Positions 26,684 to 34,769 of a stretch of DNA of 35,751 bases are shown here, piece by piece. Source of the DNA: Bacteroidia bacterium (GTDB taxonomy: Bacteria; Bacteroidota; Bacteroidia; Bacteroidales; Prolixibacteraceae); contig JAPLDR010000064.1 of NCBI GenBank assembly GCA_026391655.1, positions 33,078 to 68,828 of the forward strand. The letters are read 5' to 3'. A model generated the notes under the pieces. That model ran no database searches, was not told the origin of the DNA, and was given only the letters and a program-made list of their open reading frames with translations. Positions within the stretch are counted from its first letter, which is position 1. The number at the start of each line of letters is the position of its first letter. A program made the position numbers and the translations under genes.

Positions 26684-27778
26684 ATGACAACACGACGAAC
26701 ATTTATTCAACAAAGTATTCTGGCCGGAAGTGCGCTATTTGCTTCTGGTTTGAAGGGTTTTGCGACGAATCAGGATCAAAAATATGACGAAAAAGATATT
26801 TCTGAATTTGCCAAACGGTTAAAACCACTTAGTCGGATTTTGGAACTTGAAGGTTATTACGTGTGGGGAACCAGTCCGATTGTGGCTCCAGACGGAAAAA
26901 TTCATGTCTTTTTTTCGCGCTGGGATGCCAAAAAAGGGATGGGAGGCTGGATCAACAGTTCGGAGATTGCCCATGCTGTAGCCGACAAACCGGAAGGGCC
27001 ATATTCTCAAATTGAAACGATATTAGCTCCTCGCGGGGAAGGATTTTTCGATGGAACAACCTGCCATAATCCTCATATTCAATTTGTAGATGGAAAATAT
27101 TGTCTTTTTTATATTGGTAATTCAAATAAAAAAACTGACACCAAACGTATAGGACTGGCAACATCGGAGTCGCTGTATGGACCATGGAAACGACCCGATA
27201 AACCGTTGATTGAAGCTGGAGAAACAGGTAAATGGGACGATCATTGCACATCAAACCCCGCTTTTCTGAAACATCCGAACGGGCAATACTGGGTGTACTA
27301 TAAGTCCTGGAATACAGATGAATATGACCATCCGGTAAATCCGGCAATACGTGGAAACCGGAAATACGGACTTGCAATTTCAGAAAAACTGGAAGGCCCG
27401 TACATCAAATACTCCGGAAATCCGATTATCGACTATTCAAAGTTTGGAAACAACCGGCAACTCGAAGATGGAAATGTATTTATCGAAAAACGTCGCTTTT
27501 ATATGATTGCCAGGGATATGGGGCGGTTTGATCATGAAGTGGGCATTATTTTGGAGTCGAAAGATGGCATTCACTGGTCGGAGCCTAAAATTAGCTACTT
27601 CGGCGTTAGTCATTATGTGGAACAACCTCCTGCACCGTCGAATCTGAAAAAGTACGGACGATTCGAGCGGCCTCAAATTTTGATGCAGAACGGGAAACCG
27701 ACGCATCTTTTTGTTGCCTCTCAAGGTGGTAAATATATGACAGCATCTGCCTTTGTATTTGAAGTAAAACCGATTTAA
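26684..27778 (+). CDS. GH43-like five-bladed beta-propeller glycosidase with Tat-type signal
   Basis: A 364-aa protein. MTTRRTFIQQSILAGSALFASG is a twin-arginine signal (R4-R5). The mature part is a five-bladed propeller of the GH43/GH32/GH117 type: SPIVAPDGKIHVFFSRW (64-80), TCHNPHIQFVDGKYCLFYIGN (126-146), DDHCTSNPAFLKHPNGQYWVYY (185-206), LEDGNVF (260-266) and ERPQIL near 328. Acidic residues at blade starts (D70, D185/D186, E261/D262) are candidates for catalysis or metal binding. I cannot place it in a subfamily. Arabinofuranosidase or galactosidase activity on pectin side chains would fit the locus but is inference. Flanked on both sides by copies of the 33-bp palindrome. Confidence 0.75.
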   Translation: MTTRRTFIQQSILAGSALFASGLKGFATNQDQKYDEKDISEFAKRLKPLSRILELEGYYVWGTSPIVAPDGKIHVFFSRWDAKKGMGGWINSSEIAHAVADKPEGPYSQIETILAPRGEGFFDGTTCHNPHIQFVDGKYCLFYIGNSNKKTDTKRIGLATSESLYGPWKRPDKPLIEAGETGKWDDHCTSNPAFLKHPNGQYWVYYKSWNTDEYDHPVNPAIRGNRKYGLAISEKLEGPYIKYSGNPIIDYSKFGNNRQLEDGNVFIEKRRFYMIARDMGRFDHEVGIILESKDGIHWSEPKISYFGVSHYVEQPPAPSNLKKYGRFERPQILMQNGKPTHLFVASQGGKYMTASAFVFEVKPI

Positions 27779-27786
27779 AGATACCA

Positions 27787-27819
27787 ATTCAGCAGGTGAC
27801 TCAAAATCACCTGCTGAAT
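27787..27819 (+). repeat. 33-bp palindrome, copy 2
   Basis: ATTCAGCAGGTGA pairs with TCACCTGCTGAAT around a 7-nt loop. It lies 8 bp after the GH43-like stop. The outer bases are T-A where copies 1 and 4 have C-G, so pairing is kept. It forms the first half of a tandem duplication with copy 3. Confidence 0.95.
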
Positions 27820-27857
27820 AAACAAACCAATGAAAAGGATAATTACATTGTATAACA

Positions 27858-27890
27858 ATTCAGCAGGTGACTCCAAGTCACCTGCTGAAT
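27858..27890 (+). repeat. 33-bp palindrome, copy 3
   Basis: ATTCAGCAGGTGACT pairs perfectly with AGTCACCTGCTGAAT around CCA. It lies 71 bp after the start of copy 2 and 13 bp before the next ATG. The DNA after both copies is similar (AATAAACAAACC versus AATAAAACAAGCC, each followed by an ATG). Confidence 0.95.
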
Positions 27891-27903
27891 AAAACAAGCC
27901 AAA

Positions 27904-30618
27904 ATGAAACGAATAATTGTATTAATTTTCTTGTTCGGATTGATTTTTCAATCAAATGCCAAACAAAAACCGACTGTCTTTATTATCGGTGACTCGACTG
28001 TGAAAAACGGGCAGGGCAATGGTGCTGGCGGTTTGTGGGGCTGGGGTGAACCGATTGTACAGTTTTTTGACACCACCAAAATCAATGTGGAAAACGACGC
28101 GCTGGGCGGTACGAGTAGCCGGACTTTTCAAACCTTGGGGTTATGGAAAGCGGTGCTCGATAAAATCCAAAAGGGCGATTTTGTATTGATGCAGTTTGGT
28201 CATAATGATGGAAGCGCACTCAACGACAACAGCCGGGCGCGCGGAACCATCAAGGGTGTTGGCGAAGAGACCGAAGAGATTGACAATGTCATGACCAAAC
28301 AGCACGAAACTGTTCATAGTTATGGATGGTATCTCCGGAAAGTGGTTCGCGAAACCAAAGCAAAAGGCGCTATACCAGTGATAATTACACCTATTCCGCG
28401 TAACGACTGGGAAAACGGGAAAATTAGGCGAACCCCCGGAAGCTATCCCGAATGGGCAATGGAGGTGGCCAAACAGGAGAAGATCCTGTATGTCGATCTG
28501 AACAAAAGCATGTCGGACAAACTTGATCTTTTTGGTGAAAATCAGGTGACCGGGAAATATTATTACAGTCGTGATCATACGCACACCTCTGCCGATGGCT
28601 CAATATTAAGTGCCTCACTTGTAATCGAAGGAATTAAAGCAAATTCAAAATGTAAATTAAACAAGTTATTGCTGAAAGATCCCAAAATTGTATTCCCGGT
28701 GAAAAAGAGGGTCTTTATTATTGGTGACTCGACCGTTGCAAATGGTAATGATTCAATTGTTGGATGGGGCCGTGAAGTGCCCGCATTTTTTGACACAAGC
28801 CGGGTCGCCATCATCAACAAAGCGCGCGGAGGCCGCAGCAGCCGCACTTTTTTGAATGAAGGTCTCTGGAATGAAATCCTTCCACAGCTTCAAAAAGGTG
28901 ATTTTGTACTTATGGGGTTCGGTCACAACGATGGTGCCAGACCTGATGCTGAAAAATTCAGGGGATCGCTTCGCGGTACAGGTGACGAAACTCAAGCGGT
29001 TACGAAACCCGACAAAACAGTGGAAACGGTTCATACATATGGTTGGTACATGAAAAAATATATCCAGGATACCAAGGATAAAGGGGCTTTTCCAATTGTC
29101 TTTTCGCAGATTCCGCGCAACGAATGGCCTGAAGGAAAGGTTGAACGCGTTTCAGAATCGTATGGGAAATGGGCAAAAGAGGCAGCAGAACAGGCAGGTG
29201 CATTTTTTATCGACCTAAATGAATTGGTGGCGAAAAAATACGACGTTATGGGAAAGGTGATTGTCAAAACCTATTTCCCTGGTGATCATACACATACTAA
29301 CCTTATGGGGGCTAAATTGAATGCCCGAACCCTTGCTGAAGGTATAAAAGCTACCAGAGGCTGTGGATTATCTGCTTATCTTGATTTTGGCGCAAGTATG
29401 GAGGTTCCGGCTAAGGTCGCCTCTAAACGCGAATATCCAGTAACGCAATCCGGAGCTGTTGGTGATGGCATTACCCTCAATACAAAGGCCATACAATCAG
29501 CTATCGATCAGTGCGCTGCCGATGGTGGCGGCATTATTGTAGTTCCACAGGGAATTTTTTTAACTGGTGCAATCTTCCTGAAACAGGGTGTAGATCTTCG
29601 GATTGATAAAGATGGCGCGCTCAAGGGAACAACAAATATCGACGACTATCCCGCTGTCGCTACTCGCTGGGAAGGAGAGGAGCGAGAATGGACTTCAGCC
29701 TTGGTTAATGCATTCGGTATGAACTATTTTACCCTTTCCGGTGAAGGAACGATTGATGGTTCGGGCGAAAAATGGGTAGAAATGAACCGTGAAAAAAGGT
29801 TGAATCCAACTCCTGCTCCGACAGGAAAGCCAAGGTACGGCAGTCCACGGTTGATTGCCCTCCAGAATTGCAAAAATTCAACCATCTCAGGTTTGAACCT
29901 GAAAAATCAGGCCTGCTGGTGTGTTTTCATCCTTTATTCAGAAAAAATTGAGATTAAAAATCTGATTATAAGGGCAGAACACAATATTCCAATGTCGGAT
30001 GGAATAGATCCCGACTCAAGCAAAGATATTCACATCAGAGGATGCGACATTGACGTAAACGACGACTGTATAGCTATCAAATCGGGAAAAGATGAAGATG
30101 GCCGTCGCGTAAACCGTCCTTGCGAAAATGTTCTGGTTGAAAAATGTATCTTCCGTTACGGTCATGGCGGAGTTTCGATGGGGAGCGAAGTGTCGGGAGG
30201 AATCCGCAATATCACCATTCAGAATTGCGTGATGGAAGCCGACAACTGGGCACCGATCCGGTTTAAATGCCAACCAAGTCGTGGAGGTGTGGTCGAAAAT
30301 ATTACTTATCGCGATATTCAACTGAAAGACACACGCAAAGCGTTTGAGTTTAATATGGAATGGCGTATGGTCAATCCAAAACCTGCCTCCGATCCGCTTC
30401 CTGTATTCCGAAATGTCAGGATTATAAATGTCTCAGGAACAACAGCATCAGTAGGCGATATGCACGGATTGAAAGACAGTCCGATCCGTAATGTGATTTT
30501 CGAAAACTGCAGCATCACCGCAAAACGCGGTTTTGTACTCGATAACGTTGAAGGTCTCGATATTTCAGGATTAAAAATTCAGGTATCAGAAGGTGAACCC
30601 GTAATTTATAAAAAATGA
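27904..30618 (+). CDS. Triple fusion: two CE12-type rhamnogalacturonan acetylesterases and a GH28
   Basis: A 904-aa protein with a signal peptide (IIVLIFLFGLIFQSNAK). The first SGNH/GDSL esterase domain (about 22-250) has FIIGDST with S31, GHND at 99-102 and DHTH at 224-227. The second (about 265-490) has S276, GHND at 340-343 and DHTH at 461-464. Both complete the CE12 Ser/Gly/Asn/Asp-His set. A GH28 right-handed beta-helix (about 508-904) starts YPVTQSGAVGDG and has D699 in SDGID, D720-D721 in NDDC, H754 in GHGG and RFK at 786-788, so all four GH28 catalytic motifs are present. It probably removes acetyl groups from galacturonate and cuts the deacetylated rhamnogalacturonan or galacturonan backbone. 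The second gene overlaps its stop by 4 bp (30615-30618). Confidence 0.9.
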   Translation: MKRIIVLIFLFGLIFQSNAKQKPTVFIIGDSTVKNGQGNGAGGLWGWGEPIVQFFDTTKINVENDALGGTSSRTFQTLGLWKAVLDKIQKGDFVLMQFGHNDGSALNDNSRARGTIKGVGEETEEIDNVMTKQHETVHSYGWYLRKVVRETKAKGAIPVIITPIPRNDWENGKIRRTPGSYPEWAMEVAKQEKILYVDLNKSMSDKLDLFGENQVTGKYYYSRDHTHTSADGSILSASLVIEGIKANSKCKLNKLLLKDPKIVFPVKKRVFIIGDSTVANGNDSIVGWGREVPAFFDTSRVAIINKARGGRSSRTFLNEGLWNEILPQLQKGDFVLMGFGHNDGARPDAEKFRGSLRGTGDETQAVTKPDKTVETVHTYGWYMKKYIQDTKDKGAFPIVFSQIPRNEWPEGKVERVSESYGKWAKEAAEQAGAFFIDLNELVAKKYDVMGKVIVKTYFPGDHTHTNLMGAKLNARTLAEGIKATRGCGLSAYLDFGASMEVPAKVASKREYPVTQSGAVGDGITLNTKAIQSAIDQCAADGGGIIVVPQGIFLTGAIFLKQGVDLRIDKDGALKGTTNIDDYPAVATRWEGEEREWTSALVNAFGMNYFTLSGEGTIDGSGEKWVEMNREKRLNPTPAPTGKPRYGSPRLIALQNCKNSTISGLNLKNQACWCVFILYSEKIEIKNLIIRAEHNIPMSDGIDPDSSKDIHIRGCDIDVNDDCIAIKSGKDEDGRRVNRPCENVLVEKCIFRYGHGGVSMGSEVSGGIRNITIQNCVMEADNWAPIRFKCQPSRGGVVENITYRDIQLKDTRKAFEFNMEWRMVNPKPASDPLPVFRNVRIINVSGTTASVGDMHGLKDSPIRNVIFENCSITAKRGFVLDNVEGLDISGLKIQVSEGEPVIYKK

Positions 30619-32708
30619 AGACAAAAGCACTGTTAATTATCTTGTTGTCAGGTTTTTTCCTGCAACTCTCGGCTCAGAATTCCCGCCAGTTGGTAATCGA
30701 TTTGAAAACACTGGCTGCCGGGTTTAAAACGCCCGATTCCTCCTTCGGGCCATCTATATTGTGGGGTTGGGATGGTCCTATGACCAAAGAGGTGATTATT
30801 CGCGATCTTGATCGGTTTAAATCATTAAATATTAGGTCATTAAACATAGAAGCCGGCTATGATTTGCCATTTCCTTACCTTTCAGATGGCTATTTCGACC
30901 TTATCAAATTTGGGGTGGAGCAGGCCAAACTGCGAGGTATGGTGATCTGGATGATAGACGAATGCAAGTATCCGAGTGGTTTCGCAGGTGGTAAATTTTC
31001 AAAAGAGCGTCCCGATCTGCGTATGCAAGGATTAGATATTTATAAGCGAATTGAACTTGCTTCAGGTCAAACAGTTCAGGAGGAAATCCCTGCTGCTGTA
31101 ATTAGTGCAATTGCTGTAAACAGGGAAAACGGCAAATGCCAACTGATAAAGATTGAAAACGGCAAACTGCAATGGACTGCTCCGGAAGGCAACTGGCAGG
31201 TATCACTTGTCAGACATCGGTTCAGAACATCAGTAACGCGGGCCGGCAACAATCCGACACACGGAAAGGACACACTTAATGCACTTTGCGATTACCTGAA
31301 TCCTGTGGCTGTACGCCAGTTTCTCGAATTCACCCATGTTCAATATAAAAAACATATCGGAGACGAATTTGGAAAGACATTTCTTGGTTTCCGTGGCGAT
31401 GAACCTGACTATGGTTTTGTACCATGGACACCAGCACTTCCGGAGGAATTTCTAAAGAAAAAAGGATATGATGTGCGTCCATGGGTAGCCGCATTTTTGA
31501 TTAAAAACCCAACCGATTCGATGTTGCGCGTAAAAGCCGATTACTGGGACGTGTGGTCAGATATGTTCGGTGAAAACTTTTTCAAGGTGCAGGCCGATTG
31601 GTGTGCAGCCAACCAGCTGTCGTACATGGTGCATCTTAACCACGAAGATAAAATGATGGCATTGGCACAGTCAAGCGGCGATTTTTTTGAAAATCTCAGG
31701 CATGTCCAGATTCCGGGTATCGATGCCATCTGGAACCAGATCTGGCCCGGGAAAACTGCCGATTTTCCAAAATATGCCTCCTCTGTGGCACATGTATATG
31801 GACACCAAAAAGCTATGAGCGAGAGTTTTGCAGCTTACAATATACCACCAACTGCCGATCAGGCGAAATGGGTGACCGATCACCAGCTTGTCCGGGGTAT
31901 TAACCTGTTTGAATGGATGTACTGGCCAGCTTCAACACGAAGCGATGGAAATCCAAGAGGATGGTTCGGAGATCCAAAATTTCCTCAGGTGGCTCAATAT
32001 TCCAACCGCGTTTCGTATTTGCTTTCGAACGGAAAACCGGCAGCCAATATTGCTGTTTATTATCCGACTGGCAGTGAATGGTTTGGAGATCAGAAGGCTG
32101 ACAGCAGTTCACTGGAACTTTGTAAAAATCTACTTGAAAATCAGCATGACTTTGATTTTGTTGACGATAACGCTATTTTGAATGTCCTCAAACCAAACGG
32201 AAACGGTCTGGAAAATTTGAGTGGACAAGTTTATCAAACGGTTTTGGTTCCATCGGTTAAGGCCATGTCAAAAGGAGTACTCGACAAACTGAAAAGCTTT
32301 GCGACTTCGGGTGGGAAAGTAATTTTTACAGGAAATAAACCAACAGTGATTGTAGAAAAAACGTTCCGTAATGCAGGTGGCTCGTACGATTTTGGGAAGA
32401 TGATCCTTGAAGGAAAAAATGTATTCCAACATCTGCCGGATCCCGATTTCAAACTGGAGATGGCTTCTGATTCCATCAAATATAATCACAGAAGATTTAC
32501 TGATGGTGAACTTTATTTTATTTTCAATGAAGGAGATAAGGCCGTTGAAAGTAATCTGACTCTTTCCGGAAAAGGCAAAGCACGATTCTGGAATGCAATT
32601 TCGGGCGAAATAAAAGAGATTGAACAAGCCAAAAATACTGGTCAATCCGTCAAAGTTCCCCTAAACATTGCCCCCTGGGAAACGCAAATTATTGTGATTT
32701 CGAAGTGA
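30615..32708 (+). CDS. GH106-like glycosidase (divergent, short form), secreted
   Basis: A 697-aa protein with a signal peptide (ALLIILLSGFFLQLSAQ). SILWGWDGPMTKEVIIRDLDRF (47-68) and MVIWMIDECKYPSGFAGGKF (109-128) match the N-terminal TIM-barrel pattern of GH106-related rhamnosidases, as do GFRGDEPDYGFVPWT and SESFAAY further on. A glutamine-amidotransferase-like middle domain follows (PAANIAVYYPTGSEW, then GQVYQTVLVPS) and a short C-terminal beta domain. It lacks the large C-terminal ligand-binding sandwich of the GH106 at 17639-20506 and differs in the opening motif, so it belongs to another subgroup. Rhamnose release is likely but not certain. Translation is probably coupled to the preceding fusion gene by the ATGA overlap. 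Confidence 0.75.
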   Translation: MKTKALLIILLSGFFLQLSAQNSRQLVIDLKTLAAGFKTPDSSFGPSILWGWDGPMTKEVIIRDLDRFKSLNIRSLNIEAGYDLPFPYLSDGYFDLIKFGVEQAKLRGMVIWMIDECKYPSGFAGGKFSKERPDLRMQGLDIYKRIELASGQTVQEEIPAAVISAIAVNRENGKCQLIKIENGKLQWTAPEGNWQVSLVRHRFRTSVTRAGNNPTHGKDTLNALCDYLNPVAVRQFLEFTHVQYKKHIGDEFGKTFLGFRGDEPDYGFVPWTPALPEEFLKKKGYDVRPWVAAFLIKNPTDSMLRVKADYWDVWSDMFGENFFKVQADWCAANQLSYMVHLNHEDKMMALAQSSGDFFENLRHVQIPGIDAIWNQIWPGKTADFPKYASSVAHVYGHQKAMSESFAAYNIPPTADQAKWVTDHQLVRGINLFEWMYWPASTRSDGNPRGWFGDPKFPQVAQYSNRVSYLLSNGKPAANIAVYYPTGSEWFGDQKADSSSLELCKNLLENQHDFDFVDDNAILNVLKPNGNGLENLSGQVYQTVLVPSVKAMSKGVLDKLKSFATSGGKVIFTGNKPTVIVEKTFRNAGGSYDFGKMILEGKNVFQHLPDPDFKLEMASDSIKYNHRRFTDGELYFIFNEGDKAVESNLTLSGKGKARFWNAISGEIKEIEQAKNTGQSVKVPLNIAPWETQIIVISK

Positions 32709-32718
32709 TTTTGAAAGT

Positions 32719-32751
32719 ACTGAGCAGGTGACTTCAAGTCACCTGCTCAGT
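32719..32751 (+). repeat. 33-bp palindrome, copy 4
   Basis: A perfect inverted repeat with arms ACTGAGCAGGTGACTT and AAGTCACCTGCTCAGT around a central C. Position 4 is G with C opposite, where copy 1 has C with G opposite: a compensatory change. It lies 10 bp after the GH106-like stop. Confidence 0.95.
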
Positions 32752-32754
32752 AAG

Positions 32755-32779
32755 ACTGACTTCAAGTCACCTGCTCAAT
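32755..32779 (+). repeat. Truncated copy of the 33-bp palindrome
   Basis: ACTGACTTCAAG followed by TCACCTGCTCAAT equals copy 4 with 8 bp (AGCAGGTG) missing from the left arm. The right arm and centre are intact. It lies 3 bp after copy 4. Confidence 0.85.
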
Positions 32780-32812
32780 AATAAGGAATATTCAAATTTA
32801 AAAATCAAGATA

Positions 32813-34693
32813 ATGAAGCGTTTAATCCTGTTTTTTCTGATTTTTTCCAGCATTGTCGTTCAGGCTCAACGTCAAATGGAATACCTTACCCGTGGACTGA
32901 TTGCCGTTCAGGCTGGTAGCGATAGTGTATTTGTAAGCTGGAGACTGCTTAATTCTGATACTGATAATGTTGCATTTAATGTTTACCGTCAGGCTGAAAA
33001 CGCGAAACCGGTAAAACTGAATGCCAAACCTCTTACTGAGGCAACTTCGATGATGGATGTCTCGCTACTTGCAAATGGACGCTACACCTATATCGTAAAG
33101 TCTGTTAAAGGTGGAGCTGAGGGAACTTTTGTGCTAGATAAAAAGGATAATGGAAATCCTTGGCTCACAATACCTTTGCAGACTCCTGAAAAATACTCTC
33201 CCGGCGACATTTCTCCCGGAGATCTGGATGGAGACGGTGATTATGAACTGGTTGTTCATATGAATGGCGTAGGTCGCGATAACAGTCAAAAAGGAATAAC
33301 AGATGCCCCGATTTTTCAGGCATACAAAATGGATGGTACCCTTTTGTGGCGCATTAATCTGGGCAGAAATATCCGCGAAGGAGCCCATTATACACAGTTT
33401 TTGGTGTACGATTTTGATGGCGACGGACGCGCAGAAGTAGTGATGAAAACTGCCGACGGCACGATTGACGGTACCGGAAAAGTAATCGGTGATGCAACTG
33501 CTGATCATCGCAATGCTGATGGGTATATTGTGCGCGGACCGGAATATCTGACTGTTTTCGATGGATTAACCGGAGCTGCACTGACAACCGTTAATTACTG
33601 GCCGTCGCGACATCCGGCAACCGAAAATCCTACTCCTGAAGAACTAAAAGAGATTTGGGGTGATGGTTACTCGAATCGTTCGGAAAGATACCTGGCCTGT
33701 GTCGCTTACCTGGATGGAATCCATCCCTCTATTGTAATGTGCAGAGGTTATTACACACGCACAACACTTGCAGCCTATGATTGGCGCGAAGGCAAGCTGA
33801 CCCCACGCTGGAAGTTCGATAGTGACGATAATACACCCGGTAATCGCGATTATCGTGGTCAGGGTAACCACAATCTGAGTGTCGGGGATGTTGATGGTGA
33901 CGGATGTGATGAGATCATTTATGGCGCCGCTGTGATTGACCACAACGGGAAAGGTCTTTATTCTACAGGATTGGGACATGCTGATGCCATGCATTTTTCC
34001 GATCTGGATCCCACACGCCCTGGATTGGAAGTGTTCAACATTCAGGAACGTTTTAGCGATGCTGGATTGAATTTTCGGGATGCAAAAACCGGCGAAATTA
34101 TTTGGCGCGTAGCATCGGTGAAAGCTAACGAATCGGGAGGTGACAAGGGAGAAGGTCCTGGTCGTGGCGCAGCTTTCAATGTTGATCCGCGCTATCCTGG
34201 TAACGAATGTTGGGCATTTGGCGCTCAAATGAAAGGTATTTGGAACGCACAAGGCAAGAAGATATCTGAAACTACACCAACCAGCTGCAACTTTGCTGTG
34301 TGGTGGGATGGAGATCTGCTCCGCGAATTACTCGATAAAAACAGGGTTATGAAATGGGACTGGAAATCTGAGAAGGTTGTACCGTTACTGGTAGCCGAGG
34401 AGTGTATGAGCAACAACGGAACCAAGTCGACACCTGGGCTAAGCGCCGATTTGTTTGGCGATTGGCGTGAAGAGGTGATTCTGCGAACAACAGATAACAA
34501 ATCATTACGCATTTTTACCACCACCATCCCAACGAAACATCGTTTTATAAGTTTGATGCAAGACCCAATCTACCGCCTTGGTGTTGCCTGGCAGAATGTG
34601 GCCTATAACCAACCACCTCATCCCGGGTTTTACATCGGAGATGAAATGGGCAAATTGGTCAAACCCAAATTGAAACTCATAAAATCTCAATAA
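32813..34693 (+). CDS. PL11 rhamnogalacturonan lyase, secreted
   Basis: A 626-aa protein with a signal peptide (LILFFLIFSSIVVQAQ). RQMEYLTRGLIAVQ (20-33) and VFVSWRLLNSDTDNVAFNVYR (39-59) form the N-terminal fibronectin-like domain typical of PL11. The eight-bladed propeller follows, with calcium-binding loops DLDGDGDYEL (137-146), DFDGDGRAEV (200-209) and DVDGDGCDEI near 360, then CMSNNGTKSTPGLSADLFGDWREE and the closing TTTIPTKHRF segment. PL11 cleaves the rhamnose-galacturonate bond of the rhamnogalacturonan-I backbone by beta-elimination, leaving unsaturated galacturonate ends. Length is normal. It is encoded between two copies of the palindrome. The family assignment is certain; endo or exo action is not decided by the sequence. 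Confidence 0.95.
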   Translation: MKRLILFFLIFSSIVVQAQRQMEYLTRGLIAVQAGSDSVFVSWRLLNSDTDNVAFNVYRQAENAKPVKLNAKPLTEATSMMDVSLLANGRYTYIVKSVKGGAEGTFVLDKKDNGNPWLTIPLQTPEKYSPGDISPGDLDGDGDYELVVHMNGVGRDNSQKGITDAPIFQAYKMDGTLLWRINLGRNIREGAHYTQFLVYDFDGDGRAEVVMKTADGTIDGTGKVIGDATADHRNADGYIVRGPEYLTVFDGLTGAALTTVNYWPSRHPATENPTPEELKEIWGDGYSNRSERYLACVAYLDGIHPSIVMCRGYYTRTTLAAYDWREGKLTPRWKFDSDDNTPGNRDYRGQGNHNLSVGDVDGDGCDEIIYGAAVIDHNGKGLYSTGLGHADAMHFSDLDPTRPGLEVFNIQERFSDAGLNFRDAKTGEIIWRVASVKANESGGDKGEGPGRGAAFNVDPRYPGNECWAFGAQMKGIWNAQGKKISETTPTSCNFAVWWDGDLLRELLDKNRVMKWDWKSEKVVPLLVAEECMSNNGTKSTPGLSADLFGDWREEVILRTTDNKSLRIFTTTIPTKHRFISLMQDPIYRLGVAWQNVAYNQPPHPGFYIGDEMGKLVKPKLKLIKSQ

Positions 34694-34700
34694 GAATACT

Positions 34701-34733
34701 ACTCAGCGGGTGACTTCAAGTCACCTGCACAGT
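34701..34733 (+). repeat. 33-bp palindrome, copy 5 (degenerate)
   Basis: The arms ACTCAGCGGGTGACTT and AAGTCACCTGCACAGT differ at three paired positions: two true mismatches and one G-T pair. It lies 7 bp after the PL11 stop and is followed by TAAACAAACAAG, the same tail seen after copies 2 and 3. Confidence 0.9.
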
Positions 34734-34769
34734 AAACAAACAAGAAACTATTTAATTAAAACCTGAAAA

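Noticed and set aside
26617-27890. CRISPR array
   Set aside because: Repeats are palindromic, few, irregularly spaced and separated by genes or duplicated sequence, with no regular spacers and no cas genes.
33644-34252. 202-codon reverse-strand ORF inside the PL11 gene
   Set aside because: It is antisense to a conserved PL11 coding region with low-complexity composition and no recognisable domain.
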